DNA of 14,878 nt from an uncultured Thermomicrobiales bacterium (GCA_902806355.1 CADCWI010000109.1:1-14878), one strand, 5' to 3'. Shown: positions 7,316 through 14,751, counted from the first letter of the stretch. Notes: generated by a model from the sequence alone, not told the origin. Program-made: numbers and translations.

Positions 7316-8131
7316 ATGAGGCGGCCACGTATCGCGGTGATCGGCGACACCACACTCGTCCACGGCAAGCTGACCGACGCCGGCGCCATCGCCACCGAGC
7401 TGGCGCTTCTTGACCGTGCCGATGTCGGATTCCGATCGGTCGCCGCCGATCGCACATCGTGGGAGCAGCTCGAAGCCCGCTTCCGGCGGAGCGACATCAC
7501 CACCTGGTTGACGACTCGGGATCCCGATCCCCATCAGGCGCACGGGCCTGTGCGTGCTGAACTGCGAATGGGTGATCCCATCGACATCACTGAGATCTTC
7601 GGCCGCGACGTGGTCGTCCTCGCAAGTCGCGACGTACGGCTGCGGCGGTTCCTTGCCGATCTTCCCGTTCACACCCGTCCCGATGTGCGTATTCTCGCGC
7701 TGATTCATTTCGAAGACGGCGTACCACCCGGCGAGCATCCTGCGGATGTGCTCCGATTCGACACGATTGTCGGCAGTGCCGAGGACTTCGAGCGTTGGGG
7801 TACATCGAGCAACCTTCGGATCGGCATCGATGCCGGCGTCCCGGTCATGTCCCTCCTGCACCGGCGGATGCACGGAACCAACGTCCGCGCCCTCGTGAGC
7901 TGGGACAAGGACGGCTCCGCAGCCCTGGCGGAGCCTCTTGAGGACATCGTGACCTTCTCACCCGGCGATGCTCCACAGGCACCCGGTTCCGCACCATGGG
8001 CGTCATTTGTCGCAACGGTTGCCCTCGGTATGGCCCTGCGGCACCCCTACCCGGAGATCGTCGAAGGGGCTTCCAAAGCCTTCATTAGCTACTCTCGAGA
8101 AAGCCTTCGCGACGATTCGCCGTATACTTGA
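7316..8131 (+). CDS. degenerate PfkB/ribokinase-like protein
   Basis: The 271-residue product follows the ribokinase (PfkB) fold plan. It opens with a beta strand and glycine turn, RIAVIGDTTLVHGK, followed by the segment DAGAIATELALLDRADVGF, in the place where the family binds its sugar. In the middle is FDTIVGSAEDFERWG, where the family normally has an 'NxxE' helix. The late segment GSAPWASFVATVALGMALR is followed by the helix PYPEIVEGASKAF. The family's catalytic GAGD motif should stand at about residues 224-231, but the sequence is GSAPWASF with no aspartate, so phosphotransfer is unlikely. At 271 residues it is also shorter than typical kinases (300 or more). The ATG at 7316 begins exactly at the fold; the frame is open further upstream but not protein-like. 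Its stop lies 3 bases before queG, suggesting linked function or readthrough transcription. The role is unknown. Confidence 0.65.
   Translation: MRRPRIAVIGDTTLVHGKLTDAGAIATELALLDRADVGFRSVAADRTSWEQLEARFRRSDITTWLTTRDPDPHQAHGPVRAELRMGDPIDITEIFGRDVVVLASRDVRLRRFLADLPVHTRPDVRILALIHFEDGVPPGEHPADVLRFDTIVGSAEDFERWGTSSNLRIGIDAGVPVMSLLHRRMHGTNVRALVSWDKDGSAALAEPLEDIVTFSPGDAPQAPGSAPWASFVATVALGMALRHPYPEIVEGASKAFISYSRESLRDDSPYT
8123..8128 (+). promoter_or_regulatory. possible -10 element for a leaderless queG transcript
   Basis: TATACT ends at 8128, and the A of the queG ATG is at 8135, the seventh base downstream. That is where transcription would normally begin, so the mRNA could start at the initiation codon. 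No Shine-Dalgarno sequence precedes queG, which agrees with leaderless initiation. No clear -35 is visible, and the element overlaps the stop codon region of the upstream gene. Confidence 0.35.
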
Positions 8132-8134
8132 CCC

Positions 8135-9322
8135 ATGAACGCCCCGCAGCCTCTCACCTTCAGCCCACCCCGCACGCCGGCCACCTCCCGGGAACAGCTC
8201 ACCGCCCGGATCAAGCTCCTTGCCCGCAATCACGGGCTCAATGTCACGGCGGTGACGACCGCCGAGCCGTTCCCCGATGTCGCCGATCATCTCGATCAAC
8301 ACATCGACGCCGGGCATATGGCGGGAATGGACTGGTTCACCAAGGAGCGAGGACGATTCGCGAGTGATGTCCGGAACCTCCAGCCCACCGCCCAATCGAT
8401 CCTCTCGGTCGCACTGACCTATTGGAGTGGACCAGCCGAGAAACCCGACGATGGTGTTCCCCGTGGCCGAATCTCACGCTACGCCTGGGGCAAGGACTAT
8501 CATCGGGTGATTAAGCGTCGCCTCAAGTCGCTGCATGCCGCGATAGAGGAAGACCTCGGCCATCCGGTCGAAGCGAGACTCCTCGTCGACACGGCCCGGA
8601 TCGTCGAGCGTGCCGTCGCCGCCCGTGCCGGTCTCGGCTGGTACGGAAAGCACTCATGCCTGATCGTGCCAGGGCACGGCTCATGGGTGCTGCTCGGCGA
8701 GATGGTGCTGGACCTCGATCTCGTTCCGGACGTGCCGCTCGACCGCAATTGCGGTCGCTGTACGATCTGCCTGGATCGGTGCCCAACGGGCGCGATCGTG
8801 GCGCCATACACGGTCCATGCGCCTTCCTGCATCTCGTACCTCACGATCGAACTCCGGGACGTCATCCCGCTTGAGTTGCGACCGAAGATGGGCGACTGGG
8901 TGTACGGGTGCGATGTCTGCCAGGAGGTCTGCCCGTATACCGGCGCGGCGGCGATCACCCGCGATCCCGACTTCGAGCCACAGGCCCTCGACAACGCCTA
9001 CCCTTCCCTGCCATGGCTGCTGTCGATGACGCAGGACGAATTCGCCGCCACCTACCACGGAACGCCGGTGCCGCGCACCAAGCGCCGGGGACTCGCCCGC
9101 AACGCGGCGGTCGCGCTGGGCAACATCGGTACCGCGGACGACATCCCCGTGCTAACCTCAGCACTCGCGAGCCACGACGAACCACTCGTTCGCGGGCACG
9201 TCGCCTGGGCGCTTGGCAGGATAGGCGGGATTCATTCCCGGGCCGCGCTCGATCGCGCCCTGCGAACCGACACCGATCACTATGTCCGCAATGAAATCAC
9301 CTCAGCCCTGACAGCTGGCTAG
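8135..9322 (+). CDS. queG: epoxyqueuosine reductase QueG
   Basis: QueG carries out the last step of queuosine synthesis, reducing epoxyqueuosine to queuosine in the wobble position of GUN-anticodon tRNAs, using cobalamin and two [4Fe-4S] clusters. The 395 residues show the family block VDTARIVERAVAARAGLGWYG (151-171, with the expected catalytic aspartate Asp152) followed by KHSCLI. The ferredoxin-like cysteines are CGRCTICLDRCP (Cys206, 209, 212, 216) and CDVCQEVCPY (Cys259, 262, 266), with Cys232 between them. The C-terminus (about 315-395) has HEAT-like helical repeats (ARNAAVALGNIG, VRGHVAWALGRIG, VRNEITSAL) as in known QueG proteins that bind the tRNA anticodon loop. The ATG follows the previous stop by 3 bases with no Shine-Dalgarno. 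No other queuosine genes are in view. Confidence 0.95.
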   Translation: MNAPQPLTFSPPRTPATSREQLTARIKLLARNHGLNVTAVTTAEPFPDVADHLDQHIDAGHMAGMDWFTKERGRFASDVRNLQPTAQSILSVALTYWSGPAEKPDDGVPRGRISRYAWGKDYHRVIKRRLKSLHAAIEEDLGHPVEARLLVDTARIVERAVAARAGLGWYGKHSCLIVPGHGSWVLLGEMVLDLDLVPDVPLDRNCGRCTICLDRCPTGAIVAPYTVHAPSCISYLTIELRDVIPLELRPKMGDWVYGCDVCQEVCPYTGAAAITRDPDFEPQALDNAYPSLPWLLSMTQDEFAATYHGTPVPRTKRRGLARNAAVALGNIGTADDIPVLTSALASHDEPLVRGHVAWALGRIGGIHSRAALDRALRTDTDHYVRNEITSALTAG

Positions 9323-9359
9323 CGCCGAACTCGGGCGCAAACAAGGACCCTTGCCCTCT

Positions 9360-9445
9360 GTACCGGCGACCGGAGCCTGTCCTGAGCGAAGCGAATGGAT
9401 CTGGTCGCCGATTGTCGGCAGCCACACGGGCCCGCCGCTGCCGGT
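9360..9445. repeat. REP/MITE-like palindromic element, copy A
   Basis: The first 50 bases (9360-9409) match copy B at 9641-9690 in 47 of 50 positions, and TCGGCAGCCACAC recurs further on. Inside, GGCGACC (9365-9371) and GGTCGCC (9403-9409) form an inverted pair around the core CCTGTCCTGAGCGAAGCGAA. The ends ACCGGC (9362-9367) and GCCGGT (9440-9445) are also inverted. The core resembles the 'GTCCTGAGCGAAG' repeats common between genes in many GC-rich bacteria. It lies just downstream of queG. Confidence 0.75.
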
Positions 9446-9640
9446 TGGCAAGCGTGGCACCGATATCCCGTGACCGGCCGGGATCTGGAGTCGCGCTGTC
9501 CGTGGCACACTATCTGATCAAGCCATGGTTGCACTGAATCTCCCACGAGCACCAGGTCCCGGCAACCCGAGCTGGTGAGGTGAATCAGAACCGCTTTTGT
9601 GCGTACATCTTGGCGCCAGTGGCGATCTGGAACGTCAAAG

Positions 9641-9724
9641 GTAGCGGCGACCGGAGCCTGTCCTGAGCGAAGCGAATAGATCTGGTTGCCTCTACCTTCG
9701 GCAGCCACACAGGGCTGCCGCTAC
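9641..9724. repeat. REP/MITE-like palindromic element, copy B
   Basis: This 84-bp copy is bounded by perfect 8-bp inverted ends, GTAGCGGC (9641-9648) and GCCGCTAC (9717-9724). Its second half holds a perfect hairpin, CGGCAGCC (9699-9706), loop ACACAG, GGCTGCCG (9713-9720). GGCGACC (9646-9652) pairs with GGTTGCC (9684-9690) allowing one G-U pair. It has the same orientation as copy A, 281 bp away. No transposase is encoded nearby. Confidence 0.78.
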
Positions 9725-9796
9725 AGGCGCGATAACCGCTTGTGTTGGTGAAATGGTCCTAAGCGACTGAGACGAACTTCTGTCCTGACAGGCGTG

Positions 9797-9816
9797 GCCA
9801 AGGAGCTTGCCTTGGC
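9797..9816. repeat. isolated 7-bp hairpin
   Basis: GCCAAGG (9797-9803), loop AGCTTG, CCTTGGC (9810-9816) is a perfect inverted repeat. No T run follows on either strand, so it is not a standard terminator. It shares no sequence with the two REP-like copies. Confidence 0.5.
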
Positions 9817-9949
9817 ACCTGCATCGGAACCAAGCGATGGTCCGCATCGCACGGTGACCGCTGGATCCTGCGCAATCCCCTTTTGAATAGGACTTTGTCC
9901 GCCCGTTTCTCCGCCTGAGGATCGCTCTGTCCGCCTGCCATCCCCCCGG

Positions 9950-9979
9950 AGCCCGGTTCAACAGGCCGGGCTGAACCGG
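9950..9979 (-). terminator. double hairpin immediately 3' of glf, without a U run
   Basis: CCGGTTCA (9953-9960) and TGAACCGG (9972-9979) are perfect 8-bp arms around 11 bases, and the right arm touches the glf stop codon at 9980. An overlapping alternative pairs AGCCCGG (9950-9956) with CCGGGCT (9966-9972). The two structures exclude each other. On the minus strand GCTCCGGGG follows, not a T run, so this may be a Rho-dependent or mRNA 3'-end stabilising structure rather than an intrinsic terminator. Confidence 0.4.
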
Positions 9980-11167
9980 TCAGGAGCGAGAAACGGCCAC
10001 CGAATGCTTGCCGTTCGTATGGCTCGTCAATCCCGCGGACTGTCGAGAGACGACGGTTGCACCGGCGTCGATACGGTGTCGTGCCTGGAGCCGGCGATGG
10101 AGAGCGAGTGCCTGCGCCACCACCTGATCCATGTTGTAGTACTTGTACGTGGCGAGGCGGCCAGCGAAATGGACCTCCGGCGTGGCCTCGGCCAAGGCTT
10201 GGTAGCGCTTGTATCGCTCGGCGTTCTCAGCGTTGGGGATTGGGTAGTAGGGATCCCCATCCGCGCACGGGTACTCCCGCACGATCGTCGTTCGGGCGTG
10301 TTCCTGTCCCGTCAAGTGCTTGAACTCGGTGACCCGGGTGAACTCGTAGTCGTTGGGGTAGTTCACCGTACCCACCGGTTGGTAATCGGGTGTGTCCAGT
10401 GTTTCGAAGCCGAACTGGAGGGATCGATACGGCAGCTTGCCAAATCGCTGGTCGAAGAAGGCATCGATCGGTCCGGTGTAGATCATCTCCCGGTAGGGAA
10501 AGTACGGCGCGACCTCCCGATAGTCGGTATTGAGGAGTACGTGAATGTTGGGATGGCTGAGCATCCGCTCGAACATTCGGGTATATCCGTGCCGCGGCAT
10601 GACCTGATATGTGTCGGTGAAGTAGCGGTCGTCCCGGTTGGTCCGGGTAGGGATCCGGGCCGTGACGGAAGCATCGAGCTCCGTGGGCTCCACGCCCCAC
10701 TGCTTGCGGGTATAGCCACGGAAGAATTTGCGATAGAGATCGCGGCCGACCTTGCTGACAACCGCATCCTCCGCGGTTTCCACCCGCTCCATCGGTTCAG
10801 CCACCGAAGCGAGGAACTCTTCGACCTCGAATGAGGTCAGGTTCAGGCCATACAGCCGATTGATCGTGTCCAGGTTGATCGGGATCGGCACGAGCTGCCC
10901 GTCGACGCTGGCAAGCACTCGATGCTCATAGGGACGCCATTGGGTGAACTCCGAGAGGTATCCGTAGATTTCGGGAGAATTGCAGTGAAAGATATGAGGC
11001 CCGTACTTGTGAACCAGGATCCCGGCGTCATCGTAATGATCGTAGGCATTTCCCGCGATATGCGGTCGCTTTTCGACCACAAGGACCTTGAGTCCATCCT
11101 GCGTCGCCAGGCGCTCGGCGAGCACGCTTCCCGCGAAACCAGCCCCAACAATCATGAAATCAAACAC
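9980..11167 (-). CDS. glf: UDP-galactopyranose mutase
   Basis: Glf is a flavoenzyme that interconverts UDP-galactopyranose and UDP-galactofuranose, the donor for galactofuranose in surface glycans. The 395 residues show the FAD-binding start MFDFMIVGAGFAGSVLAERL (1-20), VVEKRPHIAGNAYD (30-43), KYGPHIFHCNSPEIYGY, GYTRKQWGVEP with the substrate-stacking Trp157, the arginine of RIPTRTNRDDRYF (Arg174), and FAGRLATYKYYNMDQVVAQAL near the end. HIFHC replaces the usual HIFHT. The last 30 or so residues are an extra polar tail. The start is GTG at 11167, which preserves the usual MFDxxIVGAG; an ATG four codons later would clip it. It lies 43 bases after the glycosyltransferase gene, with a small CCCCG-TAAGG-CGGGG hairpin between them. 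Confidence 0.96.
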   Translation of the reverse strand: MFDFMIVGAGFAGSVLAERLATQDGLKVLVVEKRPHIAGNAYDHYDDAGILVHKYGPHIFHCNSPEIYGYLSEFTQWRPYEHRVLASVDGQLVPIPINLDTINRLYGLNLTSFEVEEFLASVAEPMERVETAEDAVVSKVGRDLYRKFFRGYTRKQWGVEPTELDASVTARIPTRTNRDDRYFTDTYQVMPRHGYTRMFERMLSHPNIHVLLNTDYREVAPYFPYREMIYTGPIDAFFDQRFGKLPYRSLQFGFETLDTPDYQPVGTVNYPNDYEFTRVTEFKHLTGQEHARTTIVREYPCADGDPYYPIPNAENAERYKRYQALAEATPEVHFAGRLATYKYYNMDQVVAQALALHRRLQARHRIDAGATVVSRQSAGLTSHTNGKHSVAVSRS

Positions 11168-11210
11168 TGTCGTATCCCGTCTGCTTCCCCGTAAGGCGGG
11201 GGTATCGCTG

Positions 11211-12440
11211 CTACGTTCCGCTTCGCGCCGTCAAGGTCTCAACCATCAGGGTGGCCATGCCTTCGGCGATCGTGTCCCAGTCATGTGTCAGGAGATGAGC
11301 CCGCCCTGCGGCAAGGCGCATTCGACGGTCAGCGGCTAACTCGCCGAGCGCCGCATCGACTGCCGCCACGAATGCCGGCGCGTCCTTGACAATCCGGACC
11401 ACATCGCCGTAGAGACTGGCGACATCGGCGATCGGCGTCGAAACCACCGGCTTTTCGGCGGCGAGGTATTCGAGCGTCTTGGTGGGAGAGATCGAGCGGG
11501 TCGCCTCGTTGATGGCGAACGGAAGGATCGCAACGTCGAAACCGGCCAGGAAGGCCGGAAGATCGGCGTACCGCTGTTGACCAAAGTAGGAAATGTTCCG
11601 TCGTCGGGGAAGTTCGCCCTGATCGATTTTGGCCAGAGGGCCGATCAGGGCCAGGCTCCACTCTGGACGAGCGTCCGCCACCGCGGCTATCAAGTCGAAA
11701 TCCAGCCGCTCGTCGAGTACTCCATAGAAGCCAAGCACCGGGTAGGGAAGGGCTGAAAGACCATCCGGTGGGGCAAGTCCGTCGGTCGCGCGAGCGAAGT
11801 GCGCCGCCTCCACTCCCGAGGGAAAGCAATGGACCGATGGATGTCGATCCCGGCGCGCTTCATAAAGGGACGGTCCGCCCGAGAACACGAGGTCCGCCTG
11901 GCGAAACATCGCTGCTTCCTTGTCCCGCAGTGCCTGCGGCGCGTTGCGGAAGCTGGCAAGATCGTCCATGGCGTCGAAAACGACCAGGCTGGGCTTGATC
12001 GTCTCGGGCAAGATACCGAGCGCCATTGGCGTGTAATACCAGACGATCGGGCCTTGTTCCAAGTCACCGGAGCGGTTGGCGGTGTCGCTTGCGAACGCCA
12101 CAAGGCTCGGCGTTATGAGTCTGGTGATCTCGCCGATCGAATCTTCGGAGAACCCCATTCCCAGTCCGGGAGAAATCGGCAGCATCGGGGTCAGTACCGT
12201 GACAGCGCCGTCCTCGGCAACCTGAAGGTAGGCTTCCGCGCCCTCCTCGACGAGGAACATCGGCTCCTCGACAACCATCACCGGGATGTCCTGCGCAAAC
12301 CGGGAGAGCAAATGCTGCGGGCGTTGATAGACCCCACTCCAACGCAGGTGAGAGAACACGATCAGCGCTGGCGCGCTATGCCCCAGACGCTGCTCCACAG
12401 CCCCTACGGATCCTGTTTCACGTTCGCTCACCACTACCAT
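11211..12440 (-). CDS. GT-B fold glycosyltransferase
   Basis: This is probably a GT4-like glycosyltransferase of about 409 residues that transfers a sugar from a nucleotide donor onto a growing surface glycan. The N-terminal Rossmann-like half begins with APALIVFSHLRWSGVYQRPQ, where the family commonly has 'FSHLRWdxVxQRPQHLL'. The C-terminal half has YPVLGFYGVLDERLDFDLI, then SLALIGPL, then ISYFGQQRYADLPAFLAGFD, and finally SPTKTLEYLAAEKPVVSTPI, the donor-binding region with its conserved glutamate. The ATG at 12440 is preferred because AAAGGA lies upstream; the frame is open to an ATG at 12611, but those 57 residues are not protein-like. It has no signal peptide or membrane helix. It leads a two-gene minus-strand unit with glf, which suggests it uses UDP-galactofuranose or works on the same polymer; the donor is not proven. 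Confidence 0.88.
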   Translation of the reverse strand: MVVVSERETGSVGAVEQRLGHSAPALIVFSHLRWSGVYQRPQHLLSRFAQDIPVMVVEEPMFLVEEGAEAYLQVAEDGAVTVLTPMLPISPGLGMGFSEDSIGEITRLITPSLVAFASDTANRSGDLEQGPIVWYYTPMALGILPETIKPSLVVFDAMDDLASFRNAPQALRDKEAAMFRQADLVFSGGPSLYEARRDRHPSVHCFPSGVEAAHFARATDGLAPPDGLSALPYPVLGFYGVLDERLDFDLIAAVADARPEWSLALIGPLAKIDQGELPRRRNISYFGQQRYADLPAFLAGFDVAILPFAINEATRSISPTKTLEYLAAEKPVVSTPIADVASLYGDVVRIVKDAPAFVAAVDAALGELAADRRMRLAAGRAHLLTHDWDTIAEGMATLMVETLTARSGT

Positions 12441-12819
12441 GACGATGTGTCCTTTCAGCCCATCGGCGAATTCTTGCCCAAACGCCGAATGGCCGAGCTT
12501 GTAGGCGCGACCTTGCAGAGTGTTTGCCCTCCGGTCCATGGCCGATTGGACCGCAACGGAGTTCGACCCTTGGAAGCCACTGCCAGACCAATATCCATAT
12601 TCAATTGCCACTTGAAGCGTCGAGAACCGAACACGCCCCAGCGGGGCTCACATACTTGCGTCGGCCAGTACCGCTAATGCAGGAGTTATGCCAACTGGCG
12701 GTGGGCGACTGGTCCTGCCGTAGCCCCCTTTGGCACATGGTCACTGTGGTCCTGTTCCTGCATAGGAGTGTTCCGGTGTCAGTGACACCGAGATCCACAG
12801 TGTCAGCGAGGAGATCATC
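12441..12819. other. 379-bp divergent intergenic region
   Basis: This region separates the minus-strand glycosyltransferase-glf unit from the plus-strand GH1-like fusion gene and should hold both promoters. I found no convincing -35/-10 pair for either direction; TTGGCA at 12730-12735 lacks a -10 at the right distance. The most distinct element is the palindrome at 12774-12790. An imperfect repeat GCCAGT...ACTGGC lies at about 12663-12698. Confidence 0.45.
12774..12790. promoter_or_regulatory. 17-bp palindrome upstream of the GH1-like fusion gene
   Basis: CGGTGTCAGTGACACCG has perfect 8-bp arms around a single central G, which is too tight for an RNA hairpin loop but typical of a dimer operator. 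A further half-like TGTCA occurs at 12800-12804. The palindrome ends 29 bases before the GTG start, where a repressor would block transcription or initiation. The binding protein is unknown. Confidence 0.45.
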
Positions 12820-14751
12820 GTGCCGGGAATTCTTGACCAGCTTGCCCCTCTCGAAATGTGGGGCGGTCTGGAGTGCACCGTCAATCGTGTCGGTGATCGT
12901 TTTCTCGACCAACTGGAGATGAATGGCCACGCCCGACGCATCGAGGATCTCGACCAGTTCGCGGACCTCGGCATCACCGCTATCCGCTATCCCGTGCTCT
13001 GGGAGCGAACCGCACCGGAGGGTCCTGCGTCCGCTGACTGGTCCTGGCCGGATCGCCGGCTCACGCGACTGCGGGAGCTCGGAGTTCGACCCATTGTCGG
13101 GCTCGTCCATCACGGAAGCGGTCCGTTGGGAACCGATCTCCTGCATCCCGGGTTCCCGGGCATGCTTGCAGAATACGCTGGCGCGGTGGCGGAGCGCTAT
13201 CCATGGGCGACCGATTACACGCCGGTCAACGAGCCCCTGACCACAGCTCGCTTCAGTGCCCTCTACGGTTTCTGGTACCCGCACCACCGTGACGAGGGTT
13301 CGTTCTTTCGGGCCGTCCTCACGCAATGCAACGGCGTGGCGGAGGCAATGCGGGCGATCCGAAAGGTCAACCCGGACGCACGACTGATCCAGACCGAGGA
13401 CATGGGCGAGATTTTCGCCCGGCCCGTCCTCGCCGCGCAGGCCGCGTATGAGAACGAACGGCGATGGCTGTCTCTCGACCTCCTCACCGGCCGCGTGGTT
13501 CCGGGTCACAGCCTGTGGGAGCCGTTGCTGACAGCGGGAATCACTGAAGCGGAACTGCGGCCTCTATCCGAGGACCCATGCCCTCCAGACGTGATTGGCA
13601 TCAACCACTACCTGACAAGCGAACGCTTGCTCGATGAGCGCCTTGAGCGCTACCCCGAGTGGTCCCACGGCGGAAACGGCAAACAGGCCTATGCCGACGT
13701 TGAAGCGGTGCGGGTCTGCGCGGATGGGCCGGGCGGCTGGCGACGCATGCTCAAGGCAACTTGGGAGCGCTACGGCCTCCCCGTGGCCGCCACGGAGGTT
13801 CACCTCGGCTGCACCCGGGAAGAGCAGCTCCGCTGGGTGGCGGAAGCCTGGTCCGCCGCGCATGAACTTCGGGCCGAAGGAGCTGACATTCGGGCGGTCA
13901 CCGTCTGGTCCTTGCTAGGGGCATTCGGGTGGAACCGGCTGGTGACCGAGGAAGGCGGCGATTACGAACCAGGCGTTTTCGACCTACGTGCCCCGAGCCC
14001 CCGGCCGACCGCCATCGCACACCTGGTAGCGGACCTTGCAGCGGGCAAGCAACTGGAGCATCCGGTGCTGGAGGTGCCCGGCTGGTGGCGGCGACCGTCC
14101 CGGTATCACTACCCCACGGTGGATCGCAATGGCATGGACATCTTGCCGCCAGACGAGCCGGAATTACCTGCGGAAGCCCCGGGCATCCTTGTATTGGGGC
14201 CTGCTACTCCACTGGCGGACACCTTCGTGGCAAGAAGCGCGATCCGCGCCATCCCCTGTGCCCGCCGCGACTCCCGGACGCCGTCTGAGTGGGCGGCAAA
14301 CGCAATGGCTGCGATCGCATCGGAACGTCCCTGGGCGGTTGTGCTGACCACGCCGGCAGCCGAAATCGAGCCCGAAGGCGCCGCCGCGGTTGCCCGGATC
14401 TGCGTCGATTCCGGCATTCCTTTCCTCTTCTGCTCACCTGACGCGCCGCAACCCCCAGAGGACCGGGGCCGGGCGGCGCTGGCGGTGGAACAGGCGGTTC
14501 TCGGTGCACATCCGGAGGCATTGATCGTCTGGAGCGAGCCGTTCTCCGGATCGCGCACGTTCGATGTGCCCAACCCGGCAACGAACGGCCATGATCCCGA
14601 TGTGGACGCCGCCTTCATGCGCGATCTCGTTGAGGCGAGCATGGATTTGCTTCTCGACGGAGCGCACGGCGTCTGGAAGCTGGAGGAGCAGGGTTCCGGG
14701 ACGTGGGCGTGTGAGTCTGCCATTGACCTCGCACCGGTTGGCACGGGATAA
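12820..14751 (+). CDS. GH1-like glycosidase fused to a degenerate RmlD-like (SDR) domain
   Basis: The 643-residue protein has two parts. Residues 10 to about 410 follow the glycoside hydrolase family 1 barrel, with LEMWGGLECTVNRVGDRF at the front, DLGITAIRYPVLWERTAPEG, then YTPVNEPLTTARFSALYGFW with the acid/base Glu138. Next come PDVIGINHYLTSER and LPVAATEVHLGCTREEQLRW with the likely nucleophile Glu326. The final parts are VTVWSLLGAFGWN and YEPGVFDLR. Residues about 454-640 resemble the dTDP-4-dehydrorhamnose reductase (RmlD) fold: GILVLGPATPLADTF, RPWAVVLTTPA, SGIPFLFCSPDAP, then AVEQAVLGAHPEALIVWSEPF. The GxxGxxG and YxxxK motifs are missing, so reduction is unlikely. GAGGAG lies 7 bases before the GTG start. 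There is no signal peptide, so it appears cytosolic and is more likely glycan-biosynthetic than a secreted glycosidase. From memory, full GH1-RmlD fusions occur next to glf in other bacteria; this was not checked. Confidence 0.85.
   Translation: MPGILDQLAPLEMWGGLECTVNRVGDRFLDQLEMNGHARRIEDLDQFADLGITAIRYPVLWERTAPEGPASADWSWPDRRLTRLRELGVRPIVGLVHHGSGPLGTDLLHPGFPGMLAEYAGAVAERYPWATDYTPVNEPLTTARFSALYGFWYPHHRDEGSFFRAVLTQCNGVAEAMRAIRKVNPDARLIQTEDMGEIFARPVLAAQAAYENERRWLSLDLLTGRVVPGHSLWEPLLTAGITEAELRPLSEDPCPPDVIGINHYLTSERLLDERLERYPEWSHGGNGKQAYADVEAVRVCADGPGGWRRMLKATWERYGLPVAATEVHLGCTREEQLRWVAEAWSAAHELRAEGADIRAVTVWSLLGAFGWNRLVTEEGGDYEPGVFDLRAPSPRPTAIAHLVADLAAGKQLEHPVLEVPGWWRRPSRYHYPTVDRNGMDILPPDEPELPAEAPGILVLGPATPLADTFVARSAIRAIPCARRDSRTPSEWAANAMAAIASERPWAVVLTTPAAEIEPEGAAAVARICVDSGIPFLFCSPDAPQPPEDRGRAALAVEQAVLGAHPEALIVWSEPFSGSRTFDVPNPATNGHDPDVDAAFMRDLVEASMDLLLDGAHGVWKLEEQGSGTWACESAIDLAPVGTG

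Larger units (their letters stand above)
9323..9979. other. 657-bp intergenic stretch carrying repeats and hairpins
   Basis: No frame on either strand in this interval resembles a protein. It contains two direct copies of a palindromic repeat (9360-9445 and 9641-9724), a perfect 7-bp hairpin at 9797-9816 and a double hairpin at 9950-9979 next to the glf stop. The remainder, mainly 9446-9640 and 9817-9949, shows nothing I recognise. The stretch separates housekeeping genes from the surface-sugar locus. Confidence 0.7.

Noticed and set aside
7118..7873. Minus-strand open frame of 251 codons opposite the PfkB-like gene
   Set aside because: The composition is not protein-like and it overlaps the better-supported gene almost entirely.
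9692..9961. Minus-strand frames that might be a transposase relic
   Set aside because: None of the three frames shows any transposase motif or other family feature.
12441..12611. N-terminal extension of the glycosyltransferase to an ATG at 12611
   Set aside because: The 57 residues do not resemble the family's start, and a good Shine-Dalgarno precedes the internal ATG at 12440.
12601..13509. Minus-strand open frame of 302 codons opposite the GH1-like gene
   Set aside because: It is antisense to clear GH1 motifs and has no domain of its own.
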